From NCBI GenBank assembly GCA_037176885.1, contig JAWWNJ010000039.1, forward strand, positions 930,001 to 994,000: 64,000 nucleotides of DNA, given 5' to 3'. The DNA is from Favolaschia claudopus (lineage: Eukaryota; Basidiomycota; Agaricomycetes; Agaricales; Mycenaceae). Shown one piece after another: positions 42,238 to 55,825 of this stretch. Below the pieces are notes generated by a model that was given only the letters and a program-made list of their open reading frames with translations, had not been told where the DNA came from and did not search any database. Each line of letters opens with the position of its first letter. The first letter of the stretch is position 1. Position numbers and translations under genes: made by a program.

Positions 42238-45200
42238 CTAATCGTAGATAGGTAGAGGCATTAGTCTGTGCGACGTATCAGTCTCAACTTCCAAGGAAAC
42301 GGAAACAAACTAACCTGTCCGCGTTAAACAAGAAATTATTGGCCACATCCTCCCCTTCCAAAAACCTATTCGAATATAGCACTGCAAATAGTCAGTCAAT
42401 GATCCACTTTTCATGGAACAGTATCCACAGACCTAGGTGACCATTCAACTGCCCCAAGAGTTTCTCCATCTCGTCCCTTTCCCACCTCTCGAAGGGCTCT
42501 GGCCCAGTATTACGCGCCCCCTTGCGTTTCTCCGTCGCTGTCGGAGCACTCGCATCGGGCTGCACCTCGCCTGCCTCCTTACTACCAGCTTCTTTAGCTT
42601 CTCCGTCATCGGAAGGATGGCTGGACGCATTGGCTGTGGGGGGTGCAGCAGGATCCGGCAGGGCTCCTTCATCCCCTGTCTCCGAAGGAACACGGGCTAC
42701 TGCCTCTGGGGTGTTACTATCTCTTGGCTGCGAAGTAGAAAACTCAGTATCCGTCTCAGGTCACAGGTATGCAACTTACCGGTTTGTTGAGACGTTCATG
42801 ATGGATGATGAATTCCTTGTACTGTTTCCAAGTAGTGACAAGGTCATCTGGGATTGCGTGGAAGACTTTGCGGTATATTTCCGTCTGGAAGAATAGATCA
42901 AGTCCTCACTCAATTAAACCCCAGCCAATACAACATACGTTGTGCGTCGCAGAAGCAACCCATACGTCCTTCCAGAATGCGTCTGATATTGGGTCTTCAA
43001 AGCCATCGGGGTCCACCTTTGGACGCGGCGTAGGCAATGTCCAAGTCTTGTTCCCAAGCTTGGCAGCTAGATGCCGACGAAGTATAGACCGGGCACCCGG
43101 AGCAGCCCGTTCTTCGTCAGAGGCGTCGTCAACACCAGAACGAGCGTGAGGGGGCTGGTCGTCGCTCTTAGCTGTATTGGATGCATCGGCGGGTGCTCCG
43201 TACAGATCACCATCGTCAGTTCGCGGCTGATCCGGCTTTCCGTCCGGTGTCTCGCTGACATCGTGCTCGTCGAAGTACGAGTTTGGCTCAACAGCACCGT
43301 TTGCTGCCTTGGAGTCTTCGTCGGGAGCCTCTTTATCGACTTTGTCTTCTATTGGCGCGTCGTCAGCTTTGTCTTTCGGTGGCAGGTGCTCCATGACGAT
43401 TTTCTCCTCCAACGTCGGAACGATTGCACTTGCGAACCCTTCGATAAGGTTCCCATCGCGATCGTAGGTCTTACGTTCTGCATCCAACACCTCGTCGCCG
43501 GCGGTTCTTTTCTGAGCCGTGGCACCGTGGTGTAACCCAACCTTCCGAAGAGCTTTCCCAGCCAGGTTCTCACCAGCTTCAGTTCCGCCATGAATTGCTG
43601 TACAACTTTGTCAGTAATTGCTTAGAGGAACATTGTAGAACCTTAACCTTGGGTAATTCCATCGGCGACTGTTCCTGCAAACTCCCGTACGCCAGTCCTG
43701 CTCTTGGGATCTTTGACATATCCGTCGTTCTCATCAGCGTCTGGAACCCATTTTTCCAGATCATATTCGGGTTTCACCGGCTTCCGCGCCATGAGATGGT
43801 CTTCCTCCATACTATCGACGTCTACCCCAAGATGCTCCCTCATCAATCGCACTCGCAGACTGTGCGCGAACCGTCCAACTTGGAATGGCTTTCCGGCCAT
43901 TGAACTAAGGAGCCATTAGAAACCATATACGATAGATAAAATCGTGGTACCCGTCAATCAAGTCAGTGTCTCTAATCACGGCCGCCAGTTCAGAGTCACG
44001 GTCTCCTCGTTGGGATCGCTCATTGATATTCGCACTACCAATGATTGCCAAACGATCGTCAACAATGCATACTTTGCCGTGAATGTAAACTTGTTCGGTG
44101 GTGAGGACGTCTCCCCGAAGCTTTCCCCAATTTCGTAGAGCAAAGACAGAAATATAGTCGTCCGGCTAAAACAAAAGATCAATCCCAAATCCGAGATCTG
44201 TTGTGTTGTCATACATCGATGCCTTCCTTCCTCAGACGCGCGAATATGGAATTGGGTCCACGAGCAATCGTACGGTTCTGGCACTCGAGAATGATACGAA
44301 CCTGTCGGGAAAGACGTGAAAAGCGACCCTTGAGCGCAGTCGATTGACTCACCGCGCTGGCGTCACTGTGGTCCACAGGGAATGCGAAGCCTGGAATGAC
44401 AGGGATGATGATACAACACTTCCATGGCATGTTATCGTGATGCGCCCTGATGATTCGTTTCACTATCGCGTCTCCAATTTTGTTTTCGACTTTCACGTCA
44501 TTGATGACAGTGCTGAAAGTAGTTCGAGACGAGAGCACGAATATTGAGCGAGAGCTTACGAGGTAATGAAAAACTGGTTTTCGATGTAAACGAAGTGCTC
44601 CGACAGTTGTATGGCTTGATCTAGATCAGCAAATGAATATCTTGGTACGACCAATCAATACCTTTCAAATAAGCATTCTGAATCGAGTGCTCCGTCTTTT
44701 TGGTCCCCAAAGACCACGGCCCTGTAGAACGACAGATCTGCATCTCGCATGTCCCGGTCAATTGCATTTGAGTGAGTTCCCCAGGTTTGAATTCAGGAGG
44801 CGGCAAAAGGAAGGGCATTGTACGAGTATGATTCTGGCATCAAATGATAAGAGACCAAGACTACCTCGGGTGGAATAAAGACCTTGATTCTGAGGAGGTA
44901 ATTCCATCTAAAGTGGCCTTTTCAGTGACCACCATGGAATGGTAGGAGCGAGGACAAACCGTTGGACGAAATGGCGGCAAAGGTCTCGTGCAGGTTGACC
45001 AACAACCTGCATGCCTACATCGTGCCTGATTGTTGTCAGACGACAGCAAAACGAATCGAACTTTGTCTAACCATGGCATTCGCGGCTCTTTCTGTCGGTC
45101 ATGCATATCCTCGTCGGGTTTGTTGAGTGTGTGGAAGTCCGACAGCCGGGGATTGTTATAGTCCTTCCCTGCCATTTTTATGAGCATTTTCGATCAAAGT

Positions 45201-48122
45201 CGGTGACAGACAAGTGACCTGGCCAAATCTCAGACTGATCACTGTCGGGGTCAACATCATCAATGATAACATGCTGGGGTGTGTCCCATCTACTTGCAGT
45301 TCAGTGGATGCAGCAAGCAGAACTTTCTATTCGCTTACCGCCCGAAACAGAGGTCGAGACCACCCATGAAGGCAATCGTTTGGTCAATTACACACATTTT
45401 CTCGTGCTGTGAACGATTAGGCCAGCAGATATTGCTTCACTCCGTAAGGAACCTACATGGGCCCAGTAGAATGTTCCCGTCTGGAAGTGAGACGGAGACC
45501 GCTGGACGAGAATGTTGGGATGAAGGGCTGTTAGGCGTTGCTTCGTGTAGCTGTGGCATGTTAGCAACTCGATTATTTGACCGGCGAGTACGCACTTGCT
45601 ATCTGTTGGCGTCGTTCGACTCGAGACCTCCTGGCTACAATATAGGTCAACAAACATCCGATTGATAGAAACAGACCTACTAAATAATCACATAAATCTT
45701 GACGCCCTCCTTGGCCTTCCGTTCAAGTAATCGATCTAGACGATACCGATCCTTGTTTGGCCGTCGCATCTGAAGTTCTGGAATAGTCTGAGAACGAAGT
45801 TCATTGGCATCGTGTGAAATCATACCGGGTGTAAGCCACCAATCGTGGATGTAAATCGTTTCCCGAGCGAGCAATAGAGCACGAGAGAGATTCCAAAAAT
45901 AATCACGCTGCGAACCTCGCGTCAGTGGATTTTTATACATCGTAAATTTAGTGAAACCAACCCCATCAACCAGCCACTGGGCGGCAACGTTCAATCGAAT
46001 GGGAGCAAAGCTATCAAATCGGTTTGGCTGGCAATAAGCCGACGACTTGACCTTCTCCAAAGCAGTGATCCATTGCTTCATTTGTCGCTGAGGGGCATCG
46101 TTTGCGTTAACGTTATGCATGAAAAACATATAGGCATACCTGATTCCGAGCAAATAATTTCAAACGCATTTGAGAATTGACGATATAGAAAGTGTGCTTC
46201 GAAACATCCTGCGCTCCTCTCTTCTTTTTCCTTTTCTCCTTCTCGTCTGGGTGCCAGTGCCTGTCCGCCTCTGCCTCTTCAGCTTCCGAGAGAGGATTAA
46301 CGTGCGTTGAGGGGTCGAGCATTGGAGGGGGTTGTTGAGATGCCACGGACGAAGCTGACGTGCCAGAAGAGGTAGAAGATCTGTCGTCACCTCGCGCAGT
46401 TCCATTTGCCAATTTTCGGTGGGGATGGATAAGCTTTGAAAACGAGCTGCGAATGGATCCAATCATTGACTTTCCATCATTGTCGTTGGGCGGGTGCAGA
46501 GAGCCGTTGGCAGTTTGGTCGGCCGTTTCATCATCCACGGTTGACTCGGGATGCAGAAGTTGACGATAATAACGTTTGGGACGTTCTATATCAAAGTCGG
46601 CGTCGAGCAAAAACACATCCCAGATCTCTAACTGTTTTCTCCTGTCAGAGGAGGTACGGCAGGCGGATCGAAACATACCTCGCCAGGCTCCTCAACCGCT
46701 ACGATATAACTGTCACGAACAGCGCACCACCGAGATTCTTTTCGTTCTCTCCAGCCGGCAGACTTTCGACCGAAGCCGCCACCCGTCTTGGCTGATTCAA
46801 TTTGAAGGTACCCCGCCTTGAGTTGATGTCCGCCGGAGTGTGCCAAATTTACAAACAGTGCGCTAACTTCGAGAAAACCGGCCAGACGATTTGCAGACGG
46901 ATGGAACATCTATGCACCGAAAACTTGAGCGGAGAAAACACGCAAACAATCAGTTGGCTGACCACTGCACGAATCAAGTCAATGAGGTAATTCTCGAGGC
47001 TCTCCCGTTGAATTCGAGCGAAATCCTTGTGTCCAATATCTCTATCTTCTTTCTTGAGAAATTTGAAGTACGGAAGGCCTGTTCCTGAATGAATGAATGC
47101 AAGATATATCAAGTCGAACTGCACTGACTTGTTTTCGGAAATTCAGGTAAATCATCTACATTCCGATTGTACACGTTGGAAAGCGTATAATGGGTATGCA
47201 ACGATATGAAGTCACGCAATTGGCGGTAGATCACCCAGCGAATTGCACCGTTTGCATACTCGCATTCGATACGAAATACAGTCCGTTGCCCATCCAAGGG
47301 ATTCAAGCTGTCCGCGACCCGTATGCGAAGACGGTGGAAGAGCGCAGGTATACGACGATTATCCTTCTCGTCGCGCTCAAACCACATCCGCAGCATGAGT
47401 GTGGAAAGCCCTCCCGCAATTAACTCGTCAGTAATGTTTACAGAATGATGGGCCACAGCAGACGGCCCTGGAGTCGCGGCCTTCTCGTTTGTTTGTCCCG
47501 CAATATGGGGAATCAAGGAGCGTAGCCTACCCCACTTTGGCGCCGTCTTGGGAGTAGCTGAGGAGTGTGGAACGGATGAGGATCGTCGCACTCCTACGCG
47601 CACACTATCCTGCTCTTGATTTTCTGGTTCTGCTTTAGTTTCTGGTGTCTCGTCATTTTTGCCTTCTTCTGAAGTAAATGGTCCAGGTTTATCGTCTTGA
47701 GGGGAGTCTTGGAACCATTTAAGTGGATTAATCCAGTCTTCGTTCAAGATGCGGCTCTCTCGTTTCTTCCCTTTCCTGTCCGGCATGTACAATGGCGTCC
47801 TGAATCCATCCTCTGTCGACAGGACGTTTTCATCCTCGATGACGTCCTCCGGTGCATTGGGCGATCTGTGAGAGCTACGTGGCAATGTTCGCGGGGAAAC
47901 AACGGGTGTATTGGGTAAGGACATCCCATAGGACAAGGACCGTGGTGGACCAGTTCTATTAGACGGGGTTGAATCGTCGCGATGTGCGATGTGAGCATCG
48001 CTAAAGTGGGATGATTGTGGTTTGGGAGACGATGGTGCCGACGCTGAAACGCCTTGGTTTTGTTGCTCGTCTCTGTGGTGGGCGGTGGCCGCGTCTATGG
48101 CAGCCTTGAGCGCGTCGGCCAT
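42238..48122 (-). CDS. PLD1: Phospholipase D (PX-PH-HKD type)
   Basis: A 5.9 kb multi-exon gene. It starts [19 protein letters not shown] at 48122 with a disordered Ser/Pro-rich region. A PX domain follows ([29 protein letters not shown]), then a PH domain ([12 protein letters not shown]...[18 protein letters not shown]). Two catalytic HKD motifs are intact: [16 protein letters not shown] (about 45,360-45,410) and [18 protein letters not shown] (about 44,030-44,085), each HxKx4D. The C-terminus ends with the family tail [14 protein letters not shown]. The enzyme hydrolyses phosphatidylcholine to phosphatidic acid and choline and acts on membranes through PX/PH lipid binding; the yeast counterpart Spo14 is needed for sporulation. 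A long acidic insertion near 42,950-43,400 looks disordered. The final introns (donor GTTAGT, acceptor CGCACAG) resolve cleanly. Confidence 0.93.
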
Positions 48123-48316
48123 TGTGGGTTAAGGCTCTGTCCAGCTCACAGATCAACGCGTTCGGTTCTTCAACGGCGCCAAGATCGTACGTCATCGCAA
48201 AAATCCTACAGATAAGATAAGATTAGATTCTTTCGGGGCTTGAAACTTATTTTTGCAGCCTTGTTGCAGCCTATTCATCGTACGTGGACATGGATTCCGA
48301 TTCACCTCACTGTATG

Positions 48317-50305
48317 CTAATTCCTTGCTAGTTTACACAAATTTGCGGCAGCCTGGCCTGCTTTGCGACCAAATACCGCTCCTGCCATTAATCCAGATCC
48401 CCCAGGATAATTCTTATGAAACAATGCGACCATTTCGCCGGTGCAGAATAAACCAGGGATCGCTTTCGACGTCTCTTCTGAAATGACGCCTGCAGTCTCA
48501 GGATCGATGGCAAGACCACCGAATGAGAAAGTTATTCCACACGCAACTTTAACCTATGCAGTGTCAGACTTGACTGAAGCCACTAACAGGAAGTATATGC
48601 ACCGCCATAAAGGGAGGCCGGTTAATTTCCAGTGCCCAATTTGATTTCGGCAAGGACAGTGGTTTCTTCGAAGATTGGGTGCCCATACCGTCCTTTACCG
48701 CAGGGTTCCAAGAACAATTCGGGTTTTCGGCTTGGAAGGCTGAGACTGCTTCGTTGAATTCCGTAATCGTTTCAATGAATTGGCCTTGGTTCTCCAATCC
48801 ATCGTTAACCAGCTTGCTGGCCAACTCTTCAATATTGTTAGCCGAAATCTTCTTGACAATACCATCCCCGTATTCTTCCTGCCGCAAAAGCCCGACCGTC
48901 TTGGAGTCCCAGATTTGAAACACATATCCGCCAGGCTGACTTTGAATGGCTCTTCCAAACTTGGCGTACGTGTAGTTTCGCATATCTATAGGGTGTCAGA
49001 GCCCACTAAGGCTAGGAGAGGACCGCACCTTCTCCTTCATCGACGAATCGCTTTCCAGTGGAATTGACCATAATTCCAAGGGGATACCCTGACTTGGTGA
49101 ATTGATTCGTCAGTTCTCGATCCCCTCCATCTACGGGAGCGTTCGCATCCCCTACGAAACGCGTCAGTGCACGTTTGCGCAGATGAGTGAGGTACTATAC
49201 AGCATGTGCTATGGCAGCCAGCCCAATCCCCCGTCCTGCGTTGAATCGTTCAGGCAACGAAAGAAGCCTATAAATATTGAACACACCGACGAGCCCCGAG
49301 AGCCTCAGCTAGCGTAAACCCGTCACCTGTTCTTTCAAGCTTATCAATTTTGGAAGGTAGAACGACAACGAAAACTTATTGATTGTATGGTGTTCCTCTC
49401 AGCTTGTATCGAGTGAGGAACAGCGACATCAAGAGTTTAACTTCTGCACTCACAATAGCACGTTCCCATCCAGGTCCTAAATATTTTGCACGTAATTCCG
49501 GATTTGCTTCGAAGCCTCCAGCGGCAAGGACAACAGAGCGAGAGCGAAGATGCATTTCTTGGCCATTTTTCTTCACAACAACTCCACTTACATCGCCATT
49601 CTCCGTTGTGATTCTCAAAGCAGGGCAATCAAACCAAACGTCCACCTTGGCTTTCGTAAGAGCGCGTTGATGGGCAGCAATAAGGCCTTTCCCTCCGTCC
49701 TCAGTGCAGAGCACCATTCCGCCCCAGAATTTCTGTCTGCCTCCAACATTGTATGCCTGCCGATGGAACGAAAACATGAAAGGCAAGCCAATTTTCTCGG
49801 CCAGCCATGTGATCGTGTCGCGCGACGAGTCCACTACCGCGAAAGCCATAACTGGGTCAGGTTTGCCATCACCGAGGCGCATCATATCTCCGACAAAATC
49901 GTGACGCGTATAAGGCTCCATGTCAATGGAAGCGGCAAGTTCTGGAGAGACATTGTTGACGATCGGGAGCAAATCTTGCAACCCGTCATGAACCGTACGA
50001 AAGGCGCCTGTTGGACGAATCCACGATCAGCGAGATATCCAGATCGCAATAAAGTTGCAAAATATTTTCCTGCAGTGAAAAATCCATTTCCTCCGGCCCA
50101 TTCTTCCGGACAAACATCCACAATCAGAACTGTTTTAAGGTGGCCGCCCCCAAATGATAAGTCGCCGCCACTGAACTCGCTAGATTAGGGCTTAGGCACC
50201 TTTATCACAGCCTGCTTCTGAGGCGGCAAAGGCCGCACAACAACCAGCGTGGCCTGACCCAATCACAATGCAGTCAAACGAGGTCATGTGGTTATCCGCT
50301 TGCAT
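48317..50305 (-). CDS. FAD-dependent fumarate reductase/TcuA-like dehydrogenase
   Basis: Multi-exon gene. The N-terminal FAD-binding Rossmann motif is CIVIGSGHAGCCAAFAASEAG (GxGxxG). The middle holds FSFHRQAYNVGG and KFWGGMVLCTEDGGKGLI, then VVLAAGGFEANPELR. The C-terminal FAD segment is GGLAIDPETAGVISEET and NYPGGSGLMAGAVFGRKAG. This is the FAD_binding_2 family of succinate/fumarate/tricarballylate dehydrogenases, acting as a soluble flavoenzyme that moves electrons to or from a C4/C6 acid; the substrate cannot be assigned. ATG at 50305 (MQADNHMTSF) or 50287 (MTSFDCIVIG) are both possible. The stop at 48317 follows ANLCKLARN. Confidence 0.82.
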
Positions 50306-50905
50306 GGACTGTCTGAAAGAGAACGAACGAGCGTCACAAAAAGCGGGGGGCTGAGGAGATCGATGAACGCAATCAAAATTGAGGAGTCAACTGGAGCGAG
50401 ATAGTTGCGCCGTTGAGGATCTCGACATCGCTCACACGACAACACAGCCACATAACCAAGAACCTTCTTTGGGCAATTTCACCTGAATCTCATAAGCGAA
50501 TGGTAGAAACCGCGTTTTACTTCGCGAAATGACGACGAGCACTCGATCCCCACCCTTGACCCAGACCGGAGCTCATTCCTTGAACTCGACTCCTGTTCGT
50601 GTGTATTCGAGACACCGTTACACGCACCAGTAGCCAAGGAAATGTCGGGGGCAATAGTTAACATTTTAACGCTCGTGGAGTAGGAAGAAGCCTCTGCACG
50701 CCGTTCTTCTGCGGCTGTCGGCCTTCATACTCGCCTTCTACCCGCCACAGGAGTAGTAAAACGTACAGCAACACCTGAGGCTTGAATCACGAGTCCCTCG
50801 TAGCCGTGTATGATGCGGAACATTTATGCATCTGGGTCGGAAGCAAAAATGGTCAAATACAACATCTGTACATGGCGTTTTGTCGGAATAAAAGGCGCAG
50901 TGGAA
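50306..50905. other. Intergenic
   Basis: 600 bp holding the promoter of the flavoenzyme gene and the 3' flank of AOS1. The small frames show no domain. Confidence 0.5.
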
Positions 50906-52244
50906 TCAAGGCATCGACATTCGGCACACGGTCCCGGCGCCTGTATTGCCATCGAAAGTGAAGAAATTGGCGATTGGAGGATCGCGAGCACCGAGAGTTT
51001 TCAAGATGTCTTGCGCTAGCATCCCGCCGACTATAGCACAGACTGGAGAAAATTCGCTTCTTGAAGTCTCAGACAGCGATCTGTATTCCCCAAAATGTAA
51101 GAATCATATGAGCAGAGAAGGCGGGCATTTACAGTAGAAGTTCGGAGGGAATTGTTTCTAGCACCTGCTTTTTCACGTCTGCGGCTGTAATCATGGCATT
51201 GCTTATTGATTGCAGTTCTGCAACAGCATCGGAACCTGCCGGTAACTCGCCGTGCACCGTCTGGTACTCCCAAAGGGCTGATGAATGTATTGTTTTAAGC
51301 GGGACCAGGGTGAGAAACGCGCATCTTACCGAGAATAGCGAAAACTACGGCTGGATTAAGCTCCTTGGTTTGTCTCCTGGTAAGCGCTGTCCATCGGTGC
51401 CGCAACGCGTCAGTCAATGTGGGGTAAGTTGCGGAGAATCTGATATTCTTTTGAGCCTCTTTTGGTACCGACCGATCGCTTCTGCAAGTAACATTCGAAT
51501 GGGGTGATCCGTGCACGGAGTAGAGAAGAAAACCTTACGGTGCAACATAGTCATGCTTCAGCAGATCGCAAAAAATGTAGCCCACAAGCCCGTACGTGCC
51601 GCCTGCATAAAACGGCTTGCCTAGCCGTCGACAGGCGTCATTCAAACGTATCTCAAGACCAGATATCAGCAGAGTGGCGCAGCGGCGAAAAGTACGAAGC
51701 CATACTCACAAGACCCTCTCTATGCCAATCTGTAACACACACCAAATCGACGCGTTCAATGGTTGCGTCAAAATCGGGACCTTCCAGTCCGGAAAACGTG
51801 GCAATGGTCTCAACAGTCACGAGAGGATTGAGGCTTTCTATCCGATCCTTTGCAGCATTGACACGCTAAATCGTACCGCCGAGAAAACACCATTGAATAT
51901 CCGCCATGGCTCGGTTGGTGTCGTGGGGACAATACCTTTTTGCCGACATCTTCGTCTCTGAAAAAGAACCCGGAACCAAGATCCTCCTCCATTACTTCGC
52001 CGCCGTCCATGATCACAAGTTTGCCGATACCAGACAATACAATGTTTTTGATAACCTCGGTCGCGGTCCCTTTCAGTTGTACGACTAAAATCGTTGCATT
52101 GCGCATCCTATCCTGTTAATCAGTCTTGGAAATGGAACGGAAGCGTGTAACGAGCCGTTGTTGTGCTTCAAAACCCCATACTCGTATCTGGCGGTCAAGT
52201 CGGCCCACTTCCTCTTCTGTTAGCGCTGTTGTCGCGGTGACCAT
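50906..52244 (-). CDS. AOS1: SUMO-activating enzyme subunit 1 (AOS1)
   Basis: It begins MVTATTALTEEEVGRLDRQIRVWGFEAQQR, the conserved ThiF/E1 N-terminus (LxRQIRVWG), followed by RNATILVVQLKGTATEVIKN, IVLSGIGKLVIMDGGEVMEEDLG and FFFRDEDVGKK. Next come AKDRIESLNPLV, VDLVCVTDWHRE, INDACRRLGKPFYAGGTYGLVGYIFCDL, and the C-terminus QDILKTLGARDPPIANFFTF...CRMSMP. AOS1 pairs with UBA2 and adenylates SUMO as the first step of sumoylation in the nucleus. As expected for an AOS1-type subunit, it lacks the catalytic cysteine half. Several short introns interrupt it; the first is GTTACA...TTAACAG. Confidence 0.92.
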
Positions 52245-52693
52245 GGGTGTAGGGAATCAAGCGAGTTAAGTCATGTGACCCTGTCGTTCTGTCTCGGTTC
52301 TTGCCTGCACTCAGCGAGCACGAAATAAAGCGTTGTGCTTTCAGCACTTGAACTCAGTAGTTTATTCGACTACATAGACTAGTAGTCTACAATTATGGGA
52401 AGTTATACACGGGTGGATTTCGACAGCGCGGGTATAGCCAGGCCTAAAATGAATGATACAGAATAAAAACGCACACGCAGTAATACATTTATTTTGAGAA
52501 GATCCAAATAATCGAAAGCAAGTTCATGGCGCAGACAACGTTCCTGTCGTGTTTCATAGCGGTCATCCCATTATAGCCATTCCCTAAGAAAGAGTACGCA
52601 TAAACATCACGGAAGGAGCAATAAGCAAAGAGACAGTGACGCACATCGCCGGAAGAAGTTCCATCTCTGTCGTCGTCCAACCTGCACACGACG
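52245..52693. other. Intergenic, AOS1 promoter
   Basis: 449 bp between the AOS1 start and the stop of the transcription-factor gene; no gene is seen. Confidence 0.5.
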
Positions 52694-55455
52694 TTAATTG
52701 AGAAGACCGAAGATAGAGTGAGATTGTACTAACAGGTAATTCCGTTCAATTTCCGACAGAATGCTAAGGAAGTCCCCTGAGAATAAATTTAGAGAGAAAG
52801 GCTGGTCCTGGCGCGAAAGATACACACATAGATATGCATGAGCTCGGGCAGCAGACGCCGGCGCCGTTTCTGCCTTTCGTACCGCATCCAGTAACGTGGA
52901 AGCAACGAATCGCACTTTATGAACCAAACTAGGGCCATTAGTGGCGATTGATTGGATTGGAATACTGCGAACAGGAATCAGTGGATGAGATGGATGCTAC
53001 CAGGTGAAGACTCTTTGCTTACCTATGGAGGATGTTCAGAAGGTCACTTGCGACTCCCTTCGCGATCCTCCGTCACTTTTTGCTCGTCAATACTGCCTTG
53101 TATAGACAGTATGAGTTCGTCCCGATACTGCTCAATCACGAAGCGAACTAGTTGCTACAAGTAGTTGAGACTCTTTTCGATGACCACAAGCCAGAAAACG
53201 AACTTGAGTGACGTAGATGTTGCCCTGAATCACAAGGAACGGATTCAGAGCATTTTCCCGAGAGGCGTTTGGATTGTCGAAGAAGTCCTTCACTTCGGCA
53301 AACGTCGCTTGTCGGAACCCGGCACCCCCGTATTCCGGAGGGACATTGGACTGGGAAAACGACCGCTTCAGGCGTAGAGGTTCGGGACAGTGTGCCAGGG
53401 CAGACAGGATTCGACTGTGCAGCGACTGTACCTCCTCCAGTCTCGCCGTGGCAAACTGACCCTGCGGCGGTGATCGTTTATCGACTCGGATGCGGACGAG
53501 GATTTCTCCCAGGAGAGCAAAGATACGAGAAACATAGTTGAGGCCGGATACAATGGCTGGACAATACATGAGGCGGCGCAAGCTCAGCTTGAGTGCTTGT
53601 ACGTACCAGTCTTGCCATGCGGTTGAGGAAGATACGCACTCGGTGTGATACTACAAGTATGTGAATCAACCGAGAGAACAAAACAGTTATGAATACCCAC
53701 TATTCGTCATCCAACTCTTTCGGGAAATGCAAGGTGCAATCTTCGTCTCGCAGGCATATTGGTCTGCCAAGCAAGATGGACATCGATTTGTCGGCTAGAA
53801 TATCATTCTCTCAGCAATGTCAATGCAGAACAACTCGGAAAAACTGACCTCCGAAAAGTAGCCAAAATACACGGCGCCGTACCTCACACTCTATGGGGTC
53901 TATACCCTCATAGGCCGCTTCTTCGTGTAATCGAAGAGTTACAGCGATGTGCGCTGCCTCACCAAAAGCAGCATGTTGTGTGGCGTCATGGCCCTCACAG
54001 AAATGATATACACAGTCACTGTATCGCTAGTGAGAAAGGAAGGATGAAGGAAGATGACAAGACACACAAATAACGGATTACAACATGCATTGACGTTGGA
54101 GGGTCGTACGACGCGACAGTAATATGTCGACTGGCTTCATGACATGTCTATGGAAGGTATTTGAATCAAAGCAGGAGAGAGGCGACGGTCGCCGAACCTG
54201 AGCCAGTTTCCGTACTACGGGACGCTCCATAGGGAGATACGAGCGGGGGACTTGTACAAGAGTAGACGCGACTGTTGACATGACCAATGCGAAAAAGAGA
54301 GGATCCCTTTCTTCCCTCCGAGCATGCAGGTCCGCCATAAATGACGGTCGGTGGACGCAGGGGGTAAGAGGGTAAACGAAATCAAAGAAGAGCGCAATTA
54401 TCAAGGAAATGGTGTCCCTGGGCGCTATTTCATCAAGCCGGCGTGGGCGGTAGTAGAATGATAATGGGGGGACGACATTTGGTGCGTGAACGGGAGCTTG
54501 ATGTTGCTTGTACGACCAGTTAAATAGCGGGTATGTGCTGAATTGCTCGGTTGGTGAATGATGGTCCTCAGGTTTGGAGCCAGGGAGACCGAGAGCACCG
54601 TTGTTGATACGATTCCCATCGAACGAGGAGTAGTTCGGCGAGGTATATTGAGGGTGAAACGTGTCTGCGGCAATTTGATATCTGGACGGGGGAACGGGGA
54701 CAGAGGTAAGGGAAGGTTTGAGCGAAGGTTCGAGGAAACTGGGGGAGGACTCTTGTTGCCTAGCGTTGGGGACACCAAACTTTGTGTTGGGCTTGCGATA
54801 GTAGAAACAGGAGATGCCGAAGGCTCGGGTTCCGTCTCGGAATTGCTGTTATTGCCGTTGTTCACGGCGGCGGCAGCTGCTGCTGCCTCTTGGAGGCGAC
54901 GCAAGTAGCTTGGAAAGATCAAGACACGGATTTGACACGTCGCCGAGCACATACAGATTGGGGGGACCCCGTTTTTTCGGCTGATAGTCGTAGGTACAGG
55001 GAATACCTAGGGTGATACAGTGCTTGCAAGACTGTTTCGGGTCGTCTGGATTCTCCCGGGCGCATCGAACCTTGCGCGCTCTGCAAGCATCGCAACCTAG
55101 AAAAAAGATGAAAAAAAGAGGTAAAATACGAGAAAAAATTAGCAAGTACTTTGTGATTGACGCCTATTGGACAGATGGAAAATGTCAGCCAATGGAGCGC
55201 GACAAAACAAAGCAAACGCGCAAGGAGAGGGAGGACATGGTGGGGGGTGCGGGGGATCAAAACTGGGGTAGAGGGCGACAGATGTGGCGGGAGGTAGAGG
55301 CCCCTCGGTGGTACCTCGGACAAAGTCCCGAACGAGACTTACTTGCGTTTACTGCCCGCATTATTTTTGACGTTGAGTTCTTTGGTGTACTCTTCGTCGG
55401 ACAAGGAGGTAGCCGAATTGCTTAGGTCCTTCTTGGTGGGCCGGGCGACAGGCAT
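52694..55455 (-). CDS. Zn2Cys6 fungal transcription factor
   Basis: Exon 1 starts MPVARPTKKDLSNSATSLSDEEY at 55455. The next exon carries the binuclear zinc cluster CDACRARKVRC then SCKHCITLGIPC (six cysteines with Gal4-type spacing), followed by KKRGPPNLYLRRLQEAAAAAAAV, a linker and coil that needs a 44-base intron after RGPPNL. A Ser/Pro/Asn-rich stretch follows, then the Fungal_trans domain (IIALFFDFVYPLTPCVHRPSF, FFALVMSTVASTLVQVPRSY), and further helical exons to HKVRFVASTLLDAVRKAE with stop at 52694. It is a nuclear DNA-binding regulator, likely binding CGG half-sites; target genes are unknown. The join of exon 1 to the zinc-cluster exon is uncertain: the strong GTAAGT donor would put the cluster out of frame, while the GTAAAC donor 8 bases earlier keeps it. 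Confidence 0.85.
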
Positions 55456-55825
55456 GGCTTAGGAGGGGAAAAGTAGTCTCACGAACCCAGACTCAGATCA
55501 CCGCATAATATATGAACTCTTACTTGGTTGCCTTTGGTCACCTTGTGGTCACTCGCTTCGACACATCTGCTCTCAACAGATCAGCCGTTCTCTCTTCAAT
55601 TTCCTCTACTAACGCTACCGTACTTTACACTTCCCAAATGGTCAACGGTCATATGAGTTTTTTCCGGTCAATCTCCGGGCCTGAGCCAGCACGTTGGCAT
55701 GAAATATTGATCTTGTTCAGAAGCCTCTTCCAGTTCTTACTGCCTCCGGTGTCCCGAGATCCTTTTCGTCGTCTCGGACTCAATCCCCCACCCATCCCCG
55801 GCGTTACAACCCTCGCTGGCCCCCA
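55456..55825. other. Intergenic, transcription-factor promoter
   Basis: 370 bp, pyrimidine-rich; no gene. Both neighbours are on the minus strand. Confidence 0.5.
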